Source: Maratus speciosus (Eukaryota > Arthropoda > Arachnida > Araneae > Salticidae). From it: 64,000 nucleotides of DNA. The notes under the pieces are model-generated. The model did not search any database, was not told where the DNA came from, and worked only from the letters and a program-made list of their open reading frames with translations. The stretch lies in assembly GCA_963932465.1 (NCBI GenBank), contig OZ010800.1:29452852-29516851 (forward strand). Direction: 5' to 3'. Shown here one piece after another: positions 10,790 to 23,589 of the stretch. Within the stretch, counting starts at the first letter, position 1. Each line of letters opens with the position of its first letter. The position numbers and the translations under genes are program-made.

Positions 10790-12478
10790 ATAAGCTATAT
10801 CTTATGTCTATGCCGCTACGCCAAAGATGGTACAGAGGAGCAAAAAACTTTCTAAAAACTATATTTTTTTTCCTGATGGGCCTAGAAACAAGAATTTTTT
10901 AATGGTAGTTACTTATTAGATATAAATTATCTCTAAGAACATTTCTAAAAAAAAAAAAAAAATCAAAATTTAAGAGTTGTGAAAATGCGCAAAAGCGTTC
11001 TAAAAAGCGTTCTAAAAGGCGATTTCTACGCAATTTCAGGAAGTACTGAACCGATTTAAAAAATAATAGTGGCAAAATAATGTTGGAATGCCTCGCTCTG
11101 AAATAGGCTGTATTTTAAGTCGGTACCACTACACAAAACGGGGTGCAGGAGCAAAAAACGCTCTAAAACTGCTATTTTTGTGTTACTGAAGGGTATGATA
11201 TACAATACATGCGGCATATACATGATGTACATGAAATATGCCATGTTAGTTATTTATTAGATATTAATGATTTCTTAGAACATTTCCTAAAAGAAATTTA
11301 AAAAGGGTGAAAATGAGCGAAAAGCGTTCTAAAAATGTTATAAATTGTGATTTTTACGATATCTCGCGAAATACCGAACAGATTTCAAAGATAACGGTGT
11401 GAAAATTATGGTGACATCCCTTGTTGAAAGATAGGTTCTATTTTATGTCAGTGTTTCCTGGGGGTTACAGGAACAAAAAACATTGTTAAATGGTGATTAT
11501 TATGTTACCGAAGGCCCTAGATACGTGAAATTTGGCATGGTAGTTTCTTATTAGATACATACGATCTCTAAGAACATTTCTTAAAAAATTCAAATTTTAA
11601 AAGATGTAAAAAGGCGCGAAAAGAGTTCTAGAAACCATTCTAAATGGCGATTTCTACGCAAGGTCAGGATGTATCAAACATATTTCGAAAGTAATGGTTG
11701 GAAATTGATGGTGACAGCTATTGCTGTAACATACGCTCTATTTCATGTCGGTGTCACTGCCACCTGGGAGTGCATAAGCAAAGAAAAAATCTAAATTGCA
11801 ATTTTTGTGATACTGCAGGAGCAAGTAACTTGAAGTTAGACATGGTAGTTATTTATAAGATATAAATGATCTCTATGAACATTTCCTGACAAATTCGAAA
11901 TTTAAAAGGAGTGAAAATGGGGGGAAAGAGTTCTTAAAAACGTTCTAATTGTCAATTTCTAAGCAATCTCAGGATGTATCAAACCGATTTCGAATGTAAT
12001 GGCTGGCAATTGATGATGACAGCCCTTGTTACATGATAGGTGTCATGTATGTCAGTGTCACTACTATCTGGTGTTTGCAGGAGAAAAAAAAATGTTTTAA
12101 ATTGCTTTTTTGTGTTACTCAAGGGCCTAGACACATGAAATTTGGCATGGTGATTACTTATTAGATATAAATTATCTCTAAGATCATTTCCTAAAAAATT
12201 CGAAATTTAAAAGGGGTGAAAAGGAGCGAAAAGAGTTCGAAAAAACATTCGAAATGGCGATATTTCTACGCAATCTCAAGATGTACCAAACCTATTTCGA
12301 AAGTAATTGTTGGAAATTGATGGTGACAGCCATTGCTTTAACATACGCTCTATTTCATGTAGGTCTCACTGCCACCTGGGGGTTGCATGAGCAAAAAAAA
12401 AATCTAAATTGCAATTTTTGTGATACTGCAGGAGCAAGCAACTTGAAGTTAGGCATGGTAATTATACTTATGAGATGA
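10790..12478 (+). repeat. Tandem array of about 300-bp units (T300)
   Basis: The marker TTATTAGATA-AAT-ATCTCTAAGAACATTTC recurs at about 10914, 11251, 11549, 11851, 12158 and, decayed, 12468. The spacings are 337, 298, 302, 307 and 310 bp. Each unit also has a GCGTTCTAAA block, a GATTTCTACGCAA block and a CATGTCGGTGTCACTG block. Units ending near 11850 and 12470 are closer to each other than to their neighbours, so a two-unit period of about 610 bp may overlie the basic one. The 74-codon frame at 12254-12478 is one unit read through by chance. Confidence 0.85.
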
Positions 12479-13562
12479 AGGTGAGATAAGATTTTTCAAA
12501 GTATCATAACTTGAAACATGAGTAATATTTGATGGCATACATTAAAAAATATTTTTTTTTTATTTAATGACACTTTTTATTTATTATGATGTAGTTTTGA
12601 TAAAAAATATTCATAATCTTTAAATTTGCCATAATTGTTGACTATACTTGATCACATGTTATTCGGATCGCTTAAACTTCTATTTTTAACAACTATATTT
12701 TTGATATCTCTCCACCACTCTGTTTTAATAAATTTCAGTAAGCTCATGCGACTTCCTTTCTGCTTGAATGTAAGTAAAATTTGCAGTACATATTTATAAA
12801 TTTGTATGATATTTAGCTATGTCGGGTAAATCGGCCTGATTTTAGGCTGAACTTTTAAATGATTAAACTATTACATTTTCATAATTAAAAAATATATCTT
12901 TTGAATTCATTTTGAATTTTTTAGTATTAGAAAACATTAAAAAAAATATTTTACTAGTTTATTATATAAAGCAAGGAGAATCTTTCTACGAATATAAAAT
13001 CCCGTTGCCTGTCAGCGCTGTTTATAATGATTTATATTTAAATTAAATGGAAAATCAAACTGAAAATATTAGCATTCAAAATTCGAAGAAAGATTTCCCA
13101 ACCATTATGTTTACTTTTAAAACATAAAGCGATATACATAATTACGATCAATCCAATGCTTGTGACAGAAAAGGAACTAACTACGCATTAATGAAAACCT
13201 CAGAACGCACCATAATAAATTTTAACGATTTTCAACATATACATATCTATTGAACATTTATAGATATATTCGTATATCAAATACCCCTCCCCCCTTATTT
13301 TTATATCAAAAATTCATAATCTACTAATATATGTAGTATTATTAGTAGTATGAACGTAAAAATGTAGTACTAGCATAGTTTCCGACGTTTAAACTTTTTT
13401 CATAATCACTGTTTCTGAAAGATATATTTGCCTTGTTTAATCTCCAGTTTTAGACAATTAAATAAGACAATTTTTTCTGTTCAAATATAATAAATCGGAA
13501 AAAAGCGTAAAAATTAGCATCTATGTTACTAAGGACTGAAAAATGGAAAATATCCATTTTAA
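12479..13562. other. Unassigned AT-rich DNA
   Basis: No gene, inverted terminal repeat or tandem unit is recognised. It contains only short simple runs such as CCCCTCCCCCC near 13285 and TAGTATTATTAG near 13330. Confidence 0.5.
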
Positions 13563-14888
13563 AACAAGTGGGTAAGTGTGATCACGCATCGCATAGAGGG
13601 TTTCTTTTAATATACCTTTCAAAACATTTTACCCTTTTGCAAAATCTGTTGGCTCCACATTTCGCAACCAGCGGGCGCACTTTATTGTAAACAAACCTCT
13701 ATCCGAGCGAAACTCCATTTTACAACCTATCCGTACATATATTAGTCGAGGGACTCGGGCCCATGGCACCCGATATAGGTAGGCACCCTGGTGGTAAAAA
13801 GTGTAACTAAAATATGTAAGGTTGAGATGCATAATATGAAGGAGTGGTCAAAGCGCTGTGCAATGATATATCACGCGAGGGGTGTCTGCAAAATTTAGAA
13901 AAATTGCTTAATATAAGCAAGTTAGAAAACGGAAGGGTAAGTATAAGACTTTTGAATTTTTTATGATTTGTCGTGTGATCGCAAGTGTTCAACTATCCCG
14001 GAGGGGTAAATATAAGACTTTTTCAAAATTGTATGATATGTCGTGTGATCGCAAGTGTTCAGCTGTAAGTATGCAAAATTGCAAGTGTCCAACTTAATTA
14101 GGAGCAGAGTTAAAAAAAAAAATTGCTTAAAATGCGCAAGTTAGAGACCGGAGGTATAAATATAAGACTTTATGAAATTTTTATAATTTTTCATGTGATC
14201 TCATATGTTCAGTTATAAGAATGCAAAATTTCACGTCTCCAACTTAATTAGAGGCTGAGTAAAAAAACTTAGAGACTAGAAGGGTAAATATAAGCCTTTT
14301 TAAAATTTTTATGATTTGTCCGTTTGACCTCAAGTGTTCAGCTATATGCATGCAAAATTTCACATCGCCAACTTAATTAGGGGCTAAGTTAGGAAAATCG
14401 CTTAAAATGCACAAGTTAGAGATTGAAAGGGCAAATATAAAACTTTTTGAAAATTTTATGATTTGTCGTGTGATTGCAAGTGTTCAGCTATGATTATGCA
14501 AAATTTCAAGTCTACAACTTAATTAGGACTGATTTAGAAACATTGCTTAAAACAAGTTTGAGACCGGAGGGGTAAATATGACTTTTTTGACCATTTTATC
14601 ATTTGTCATGTGATCGCAAGTATTCATCTATAAGTTTGCAAATTTCATTTATCCAACATAACTAGGGGCTCGGTTAGAAGAAAAATGCTTAAAATACACA
14701 AGCTAGAGCCTCGAGAGGAAAATATTAGACTTTTTCAAAATTTTATGATTTTTCGTTTTATATGATGTGATCAGCTATAAGTATGCGAAATTTCAAGTCT
14801 CCAACATATATAGTTTCTGAGAACGGGCTCTGTGACAGACAGACAGAAGAGTGAGACGAATATAGTTTCGTCAGATGAAAGGAACCCT
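13563..14888 (-). mobile_element. Dispersed element with about 147-bp tandem units (T147a), inverted copy
   Basis: It is the reverse-strand relative of 38967-40501. Both ends match: AACAAGTGGG at the left here is CCCACTTGTT at the right there, and GACAGACAGACAG with a following CGTCAGATGAAA mark the other end. Inside, a unit containing GGGTAAATATAAGACTTTT and CAAGTGTTCAGCTATAAG repeats about seven times at roughly 125-147 bp, the first unit being shortened. No protein is recognised. Confidence 0.8.
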
Positions 14889-15436
14889 GAAAAGATATTT
14901 AAAATGTGTATTTATGCACATTTCAAAATTATTATATCTTTGAAATATGGATTATTATAACGGTAATTATGTTATTTTTTACTAGCCACAAAAAATAAAT
15001 ATTAATATCTCGAAATTTTAAATGTGTATAACACTATTTAATGTTACAAAAAAATGTGCAAGAGGAAGCAACTTTGTTTGAGCATTAAAAGAACCGGCAT
15101 AATAAAATCCTATTATTTCACAAATTATAGCTGAAAAAAGTGTCTGTCTTTCTGTAAGCAATGATTAAAAAGATTTTTTTAAATGGTTTTTTTACAAAAA
15201 GTAAAAAATGTTCTTTCTATGAATTGCATGCAAGATTTCTATTAAATTAGTAAATATTTTTACCTATAATCTTTTTGAATTTACAGTCATATCCATATCT
15301 TAAGACATAACATAAATAGTGTATATTTTAGCAACATTTCTATTCTTAAATTGTGCGAATTGCATTTTTTTCGGAGATTACCTATGCATTTTTTCTGTGT
15401 TTGGAATTATAAACAATTTTTTCTTTAGTCTTCAAA
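14889..15436. other. Unassigned AT-rich DNA
   Basis: Nothing is recognised between the T147a copy and Hel-1c apart from A/T runs. Confidence 0.5.
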
Positions 15437-15803
15437 TCTACCCTATATATATAAAATTCTAATGAAACGAATTTTTGAAAAGGATATATGAAACGACTTT
15501 TGAAACGACTGATTAAACAACTGATTACGTTTCGCGGAGATTTCTCCTAAAATATAGAATACTTTGCGATGAAATTAACACCAAAAATCCGTATTGATCC
15601 GCACATCTCAAAACTGGTATTAGAATTTTTAAATTCGAATTAATTTTCGAAATATTAATTTTTTTCTAATTTTAAATACTTTTTTCTAATGATGGCAACT
15701 CAAATTTTAATCATAACACATATTTTTTTTTTCATATTTTAGAAAAGATTATTATTTTAAATTAATTTGACGACCAGTTTGGCCTCCCTTAAATGTATGC
15801 TAA

Positions 15804-15839
<36 letters not shown>

Positions 15840-16234
15840 TATTTCATTAACATTTTATTTAATAGAAAACTTTCATTTAAAACTGAAAAATTTAAAATAA
15901 ATGGCTTTCACTTCTTTCTTTTTTTTTAACGAAAGGAAACGAAAAATATTAATTGCAGATGTCATATACGCACCGGGGGAACTAAATAACGCAAAAAGGA
16001 CGTTATTTTGCCTGACATGGTAGCCCGGCTAATGTTGCTTATTTATTAAATAAATGTTTATTTACCTTTATTTTATTTTTATTTTTTAAAAAAAATGTAA
16101 TAAATTGTTTTGCTCCATAGTTATTAATATTTTTTTTTATTTATTTATCGTTATTTTATTTTAAAAATAATAGAAAATAATTTAAAAATACATATGTAAC
16201 TGGTATTCGAAAACGAAGTTTTCGCCAAATTGCC

Positions 16235-16274
<40 letters not shown>

Positions 16275-16342
16275 CGCCAGACCCTATTAAATACTGCTAC
16301 AAATCCTGACATTTAATTTCAAATTCAAAGCAAAGTTATAAT

Positions 16343-16824
16343 GGTACTACTTAATTATCCCGTCGACCAATTTCGCCAAATTATGTAAATTGCCAAAACA
16401 CTCACCAAATTATACAAATTGACGTAATTTTTATTTTAAATAATGAAAGAACAAATAAAGGCGCAGATGTCATATTGGCGAGATTTTTTCCTGACGCCTG
16501 TGTCGTATACGCAATGGGTACTTAATTGGCGCCAAAGTATTGTTATTTTGCTTGATATGGTAATCCGGATGCTGTTGTTTAAGTTTTTGATTTTTTCGCC
16601 AAAATGACGTCTGAAAAAAATCGCTCCAATATATGACATCTGTGACCAAATAAATTAGTATAGCATTAATAAAAATAAAGCATCGAAATAAAAATCACTT
16701 GATGGCGTAAACACGTGTAACTTCCTTACAGTCAAGGGAATGTGACATTTACGATCAACCATTATTGGCATTTAATCTTTATAGTCTGTCGATAGATTTT
16801 TGGTCGATGGGATAACCAAGTAGT
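16343..16824. mobile_element. MITE-P copy containing a younger MITE
   Basis: The left end is GGTACTACTTAATTATCCCG and the right end is the mirrored ATAACCAAGTAGT. Total length is 482 bp. Removing the nested 187-bp MITE and one 8-bp duplication leaves about 287 bp, close to the 283 bp of the Hel-1a copy. Confidence 0.85.
16460..16646. mobile_element. 187-bp MITE nested in MITE-P
   Basis: It starts GGCGCAGATGTCATAT and ends ATATGACATCTGTGAC, inverted ends related to those of MITE-M. It is flanked by CAAATAAA at 16452-16459 and 16647-16654. The MITE-P copy in Hel-1a has a single uninterrupted ACAAATAAATT at about 4057-4067, which confirms the insertion and the 8-bp duplication. A related element lies at about 43181-43382. 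Confidence 0.88.
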
Positions 16825-18005
16825 AAATAAAAAAAAAATGCTAACTGGCGAGTTGAAAAAAGCTATTGGCACGATTTGCACCCGGCTAACATAAAAGTAC
16901 CAAGAATTCTTTGCGATCATGGCATTTTTTATGTAGTTTTATCGAAAAAATAACTTTGATTCATTAATCAAAATGGAAAACTTTCTTATGAAAAGTGAAG
17001 GGTTGTAATTGTTTATGGCAGTTACATGATTTGGACTATTATAATATAAGTGAAATGATGGCGATAGAATAATATTTGGCGACTTATCGCCTGTGACTAG
17101 CTAACATTAAATTACCAAAATGGCCGCCTGGAATATAAAAAGCGAAGGGATTCGCTCGGAAATTTTGATAATAGTCACATGACTTAGGCTAGTATTATAG
17201 AGATTTTTTTCAATTCTAAAAACAGCGTAAAGAATAATATTTCCCAACGATTAAAAAATTATTTACACGTGACTATTAAAAACAGAAAAAAAAACTTTAA
17301 AATTACTATTAAATGAGTACGTGTTAAAAGAAGGAAAATATTGAAAATTCTGCCTAAAAAATTGTATTTACTCGTGAATATTAAAAGAGAAAGGAAATTT
17401 TAAAATAATTAACACATTAATATGCGTTTAACCCTTTCAGGGGTAAGGTATTTTATTCATAAAATGTTGAAATCAGTGAATGGCACCAGAATTTACAAAC
17501 AAATTTCGAAGTACGAAAATGCTTTTGTTCACTTACTTAATAAAAGGAAAATTTTCATTCTGGTGCCAATTTGGCATTTAAAAATTAAAATTAAGTGGTC
17601 CAAAAATGAACCACCGCCCTTGAATTGGTTAAAGCGGTAAATTGTAGTAATTGTAGGAAATTGTATTACGCCAATCGTTTTATAACGCTGTTAAAAAATA
17701 CCGGGAGGCAAAGACTTAATTCATTTTACTTTTGCTTCCTTTCAAATGTTTAACTGTTCTTCTTTAATCCAACACGAAACCAACCACTGGATATCTTAAC
17801 AGCTACTGATTCGGCCTTAAAGTTTCGCAATCGAAGGGAATATAATGAAAACCCGTTTCCAAGGAGGTCGCTATAGTTTTTTTTTTCCATTATAGTTCAA
17901 TCTTCTCTAATCTTTTTAAATCCGATGAAATTAGCGTGCTTTTAGATTTTGCGTTGTCTGATCGGGGGTTGGCGAACGTAGCTTGCAAGGGGCAGGTCCC
18001 CCTGG

Positions 18006-18340
18006 TATAGATATAAATTTGTATGCAAGTAAAATGTATGTGAAAAAATTGTTTAATATAGATATCTTGCTCATTTATTTTTCAATTCCTACTATTAGTT
18101 CACACTCTCCCTATATGTATATCTTGTTAAAATTTTCAATCGTCAATAAAATACTTATTATCCATCCACTCAATTTCATATACGTTTTTTTTAAACTTGT
18201 AGTGATGACATTTGATGTCAATACAGTTTTTTCAAATATTAATTCATTAATTAAAATTTAATTAATTAATTTTAGTTTTATATGGAAGAAAAAATGGCGG
18301 TCATTGGTTATTCAACAGTATTTAATGCATTTTTCTACCT
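18006..18340. other. Unassigned AT-rich DNA
   Basis: No coding or repeat feature is recognised. The 92-codon frame at 17983-18261 straddles the Hel-1c 3' end and has no recognisable content. Confidence 0.5.
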
Positions 18341-18376
18341 ATAAGGGGGTTACCATAGGGGGACCCTGTTCTGTAG

Positions 18377-18480
18377 CCGAATATCGCCAACTTGGCGATA
18401 TATCAGGAAATTTGGCGACCGAAATGAGTCGCCAAATGTGAGGCGAACTTGGCGATATCTCCAATATTTCGCCAAATTCC
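18377..18480. repeat. Cluster of TCGCCAA/TTGGCGA palindromes
   Basis: Within about 100 bp the heptamer TCGCCAA or its complement occurs at least five times in mixed orientation. It includes ATATCGCCAA-C-TTGGCGATAT at 18381-18401, a perfect inverted repeat around one base. A related cluster is at 52734-52815. The function is unknown: it could be a protein-binding array or part of a decayed repeat. Confidence 0.6.
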
Positions 18481-19108
18481 CATAGACTTCCATTGTAATC
18501 AACAGGGTTTACTTGCTTATAGAAAATCAACAAATTGAGATATTTTAATGAAAAAAAAAACTATTAGCTTAAGGAATTATATTATTTTTTTCTTTAATGA
18601 TCTAAGTAGGAATTGACTTATTTTTTTTTATAACACGTTTTTGAGTTAACGCATTCTAAGTTATTATATATAACCACTTTAAAGTATGATATAATATTTT
18701 GTATACTTTTAATTATTAGTACAGTAAGAACAACAAACACAAGTTTATTCAAAATTACTGAAATTATGAGATATTTTTGTTAGGTTTGTTCTAAAATTCT
18801 CCGGATATATTGAAATTTAATACATACATTTTTCCAGAATTTAAGTTTTTTGAAAAAAGGAAGTTTATATTTAAAGGAATTTCGAGAAAACTTCGATGCA
18901 GTGCTTTTTTGCATAAGGGATGATATCATATCCAAAAAAGAACATTAAAATTTTTTCGATTTAATCTGCATAGAATTATGTGCTCCGTTTGCTGGTTTTA
19001 ACGGTTAAACATATAGCATGCTTCATTTGATTAAAATAGTGGTCATTAAAGCGGCAATAATATATTTAAGTACCACTTATGAACACCCAAAAATCGATAA
19101 AACATAAG
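18481..19108. other. Unassigned AT-rich DNA
   Basis: No gene or element boundary is recognised between the palindrome cluster and the large foldback. Confidence 0.5.
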
Positions 19109-20594
19109 TAGCCCAGTGGTAGGGGAGGAAAAAAAGGCCGATTTCGGAATTAATTAGGGGAAAGCTGGAAATTGTTTTAATCCATTTAGTTTAGGTCTAG
19201 AATGAATATGCTAGGTTTTTCCTTTCGTATTAGCTGAGCGTTAGAAAATATGTACAGATTTATAGTAAAAAAACACGTTTTTTTAAATACGATTACAATA
19301 TCTCAAAACAGCTATCTCTGTCTAAACCATTGTCAACACAAATGTTGTGGAGCTTAAAATTCTGAGTAAAATGAGTACCTACACTTAATATTTTTGTTGA
19401 ACATTAAGGTCACAATTTAACTTTAAAGTTTTAGACCCGTGCTCAGGAGGTTAAACTCAAAATTAATTTGGAGAAAACTGACAATTGTTTTAATCCCTTA
19501 GGTCTAAAATGAACGTACTATGTTTTCTTTCTCGTACTTGGGTGAAAGCTAGAAAATATGTACATATTTATTTTCGAAAAACACGTTTTTTTTAATTACC
19601 TTAACAATATCTTAAAACAGCTAACTATATAAAAAACATTGTCAGTACAAATGTTGTAGAGCTTAAAATTCTGAATAAAATGCGTACCATTATTAATATT
19701 TTTGTTCAACATTAAGGTCGCAATTCTATTTCAAAATTTTTCAAATCAAGAGCTTGAAGCCAGGAGAGACCAAGTTAACTTAACAATATCTCAAAATTGC
19801 GTCCTTAATATTGAACAAAAATATTAAGTCTAGGTACTCATTTTATTCAGAATTTTAGGCTCTACAACTTTTGAACTGAGAATGTTGTTGATGGAGTTAA
19901 TTGTTTTGAGATATTGTTAAGTTAACTTGGTCTCTCCTGTCTTCAAGCTCTTGACTGGCGATTAAGGCAAAATTTTGAAATAGAATTGCGACCTTAATGT
20001 TGAACAAAAATATTAATGATGGTACTCATTTTATTCAAAATTTTAAGCTCTATAACATTTGTACTGACAATGTTTTTTATGGAGTTGGCTGTTTTAAGAT
20101 ATTGTTAAGGTGATAAAAAAAACGCGTTTTTCGAAAATAAATATGTACATATTTTCGAAAATTCACACAAGTATTAGGAAGAAAACATAGTACGTTCATT
20201 TTAGACCTAAACTGAAGGGTTTAAAACAATTTTCAGTTTTCTCCAAATTAATTCTGAGTTCAACCCCCTGAGCACGGGTCTAAAACTTTAAAGTAGAATT
20301 ATTGCCTTAATGTTCAACAAAAATATTAAGTGTAGGTACTCATTTTACTCAGAATTTTAAGCTCTACAACATTTGTACTGAAAATGTTTTTGACAGAGTT
20401 AGCTATTTTGAGATATTGTTATAGTATTTAAAAAACGTGTTTTTTGACTATAAATCTGTACATATTTCCTAACGCTCACCTAGTACGAGGGGGAAAACAT
20501 AGCATATTCATTCTAGACCTAAACAGAAGGAATTTAAACAATTTCCAGCTTTACCCATATTAATTCCGAATTCAAGTCCCTAACCACTGGGCTA
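19109..20594. mobile_element. 1.49-kb foldback element
   Basis: The sequence is palindromic about position 19851. Outer ends TAGCCCAGTGGT (19109) and ACCACTGGGCTA (ending 20594) pair, and the inner segments 19761-19797 and 19903-19939 pair almost perfectly. Each arm of about 690-740 bp contains two diverged direct repeats about 310 bp apart, marked by AAAACAGCTA and GAGCTTAAAATTCTGA near 19305 and 19615. The central spacer of about 105 bp is itself part of a unit. No protein is coded. Confidence 0.85.
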
Positions 20595-20624
20595 AAAGCA
20601 AAGCAGAAAAAACGCGTACCTTAC

Positions 20625-21413
20625 AGAAACTAGTCAGACATGCCAATCCCAAAACTTTCTTCTATGTCATACATATTAATACTTAAAAGTTCGCTGTCAC
20701 AGTACCAAAAATAATGGGAGACCTATGCCCATCATGAGGATTCTAAAAAGATTAAATATCGTGCATTAGTTATTGAGATATGACTGTCGCTGAAATCCTG
20801 TAAATCCAGAAAAATGCAGTATAGCAGCGCCACCTATAGAGAGATTTACGCCGGAACCTGATCATCATCAACTTATGTCAACGTCTAACTGAATATGAAA
20901 TTTGCTGAAAATCCGTGCTTTAGTTATTGAGGTAGAACTATTGAGGATATCGTGAAAAATGGGGCATAGAAGCACTAGCTGTTGTGAGATTTAAGCCAAA
21001 ACGCAACTAGAAACAACTTATCTCAACGTCTAACTGAATCTGAAGTTTGATGAAAATCCGTGTATTTGTTATTGAGGTAGGGGTACCGCAGAAATCTTGA
21101 AAAGTCTATCATAGCACCTTCACATGGCAGGCGATTTACACACAAAACATAACAGCACCAATGCTTAACAAGGTATACCTGAATCTGAAGTTTGTTGAAA
21201 TTCCGTGCGTTAGTTCTTGAGATAGAGCGCCCCAAAAATTTGAGTCACTTACAGAAAGAAAGACAGAGTCAGAGACTCACAGACAGATATTTTGTGAAAA
21301 TATGTTTTTTGGGATCTCTCACCCAAAAACGTGCAAATCAGTCGAAAAACAGAATTTGAAATTTTTTTTCGAATCAAATACTTTCTTCTTGTAAAGATAG
21401 AAGAAAGTAAAAA
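20625..21413 (+). mobile_element. T147b element, copy A
   Basis: It starts near AAACTAGTCAGACATG and ends CTTCTTGTAAAGATAGAAGA then AAGTAAAAA. Inside, a unit with GAATCTGAAGTTTGATGAAA and GTGCATTAGTTCTTGAGATA repeats at about 20750, 20896, 21036 and 21180, roughly 142-146 bp apart. Near the end it has a GACAGA-rich box. At the extreme 3' end ACTTTCTTC and GAAGAAAGT form a 9-bp stem over an 11-base loop. Copies B and C share both ends. Confidence 0.8.
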
Positions 21414-21451
21414 ATGATTGTATCTTCTCCCCTTACACTCTCTCTCAAAGA

Positions 21452-23231
21452 AAAACTAGTCGGATGTGGCAATCCCAAAACTTTAATTATCTCATGCATG
21501 TTAATACTTCTATATTCGCTATCACCATGCCAAAACTAAATGACAATCTATGTTCCGCTCCATCATGAGAATTCTAAAGATATATGTTCATTGCATTGTG
21601 TGCCTTTTAACCCATTACTCATAAGTACCAGTAAAATAACTTGTTATAAAGCTCATTTAATACACCTATTACATGTAATACAGTTTAGAATGAGTTATAG
21701 ATGAATTACTTTATCTTGTTCCAAAAGTTTTATTTTTTTCCACAAAACAAAAATATTTTTAAAAGGATGATTTCTTTTGCCTTTGCATCTGTTCAGCTTT
21801 CTTTTCGTTGGGTGTGTGTGTGGGGGGGGGGGGGTTCTATTCGGAAAATTTTCTATATTTATATTGTAAGGACATTATATTTGTACATTTCCTAATTCTA
21901 CAAAATACTGAGAAAGATATTTAAAATAAAAGATTTGAGTGGGATTATAAACATTGCACAAAATCGCCATAAATTCAAATTTAATTAGGCCTTCTGAAAT
22001 TTATTAAATGGATATGTAAATCTTCTAATTTAGTTTAAACAGCTCACGAAAAATGCTTCAGAAGATAAAATTTTCAGGAATTTATAACGCAGTATATGAA
22101 GGATTAAAAGGAGGTAGAAGAACCGCACCTTCCCAACAAATAATTGAATTTCGACATCCACCCACTTAGACGTCTACAACAAAAATTTCAAGCCCAAAGG
22201 GCATAAAAGGACACCTATCGCGCACTATACACTCACGCCTAATAAAGATCTATATATATATGTGAAAGTGTAACAGAATATGAAGTTTGATTAAATTCCG
22301 TGCATTAATTTTGGAGATACAGCTATCTCAAAAATCGTGAAAAATGCAGTATAGGAGCTCCACCTGATATATAATTTACACGAAAAGGTAATCAGCACCA
22401 ACTTACGTCAAGGTCCAACAGAATATGATGTTTGATGAAATTCTGCGCATTAGTTCTTAAAATATGAGCATAATTAAAATCGTGAAAATCCTGAAAAATG
22501 CAGCATTGCAGAGCCACTTGTTGGAAGATTCACAGCAAAACCTAATCAACAACAATTTATGTTAATGTTTAACTGAATCTGAAGTTTGATGAAAATACGT
22601 GCATTAGTTCTTGAGATAGAACAATTGCAAAAATCGTGAAAAATGTAGCATAGTAGAGCCACTTTTTGCACGATTTACACCAAAACGTAATAAACAACAA
22701 CATATGTCAATGTCTGAGTTTGAAGTTTGATAAAAATCGGTGCATTAATTCTTGAGACAGAGCTATTACGAAAATCGGGAAAAATAGCGCTACCTGTTGT
22801 GGGGCCAACACCTAATCACCTAATCAGCACCAATTTCTATCAGATACTAACTGAATCTGAAGTTTTATGAAAATCCGTGCATCAGCTCATGAAGTATAGC
22901 TATTGCGGAAATCGTGAAAAATGAAGCAAAGCAGCTCCTCGTGTTAGGCGATTTAGACCAAAAACTAAACAACACCAATTTATATCAAGGACTAACTGAA
23001 TCTAAAGTTTTATTAAATTACGTACACTGGTTCTTGAGATAGGGCTTTCACAATATTTGTGTCGCATACGTACATATATACACACAGACAGACTCACCGA
23101 GAGATATTTTGAAAAAACATGATTTTCGGTATTTCTGACCCCTAAAAGCTTTAAATCTGTTGAACACCGGAATACGAAAATTTTCACGAATCGAATACTT
23201 TCTTCTTGTAAAGATAGACGCAAGTAAAAAG
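21452..23231 (+). mobile_element. T147b element, copy B (interrupted)
   Basis: The head AAACTAGTCGGATGTGG at 21452 matches copies A and C. Homology breaks off near 21600 and resumes near 22250, so about 650 bp may be foreign; this stretch includes a GTGTGTGTGTGGGGG run at about 21812-21832. Units then recur at about 22275, 22421, 22575, 22718, 22855 and 22999. The 3' hairpin is disrupted (GATAGACGCAAGT). Confidence 0.75.
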
Positions 23232-23589
23232 GACCTTCATTTGGACTAATTTTTACGTCTATCATACTTCGTTAATGCACAAAAATTCCCGTTTTTATTT
23301 GCGCAGTTTTCATCAAAGTAAAGAAAATTCACCAGTGTAACGCGAAAACTAGCGGAAATATTCCAGTCTAACATTGAGTTTTCGTCAAATAACAAGGGTG
23401 TTTCAGCAACTGTGCTGCCAAAAAATTTTATTGAAACCAGAATTTTGCCCTATTTCTCTCAAAACGATAAAAACTCGCTAACCTAAGCAAAAAGTTTCTT
23501 AAACTTCTCCATTCAAAAGCAAAATTTCTTGAAATAAGAGAAAACTATCTTCATCAGGAGTGTTTCGGAAAATTTCTGCCTACACTTGT
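23232..23589. other. Unassigned DNA between T147b and R3
   Basis: No coding or repeat feature is recognised. Confidence 0.45.

Larger units (their letters stand above)
15437..18005 (+). mobile_element. Non-autonomous Helitron, family Hel-1, copy c
   Basis: It starts TCTACCCTATATATATAAAA after an A and ends GGTCCCCCTGG before a T. CTGG is an allowed CTRR end, one base from the CTAG of other copies. It carries a partial MITE-M from about 15957, a MITE-P with a nested MITE, poly-T at 15808-15838 and poly-A at about 16226-16271. Near 17780 it shows the uninterrupted version of the site that holds the 1.2-kb insert in Hel-1a. No coding capacity. Confidence 0.8.

Noticed and set aside
12254..12478. 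74-codon frame in the 300-bp array
   Set aside because: Only one of several repeat units keeps it open; the others carry stops, so no selection is apparent.
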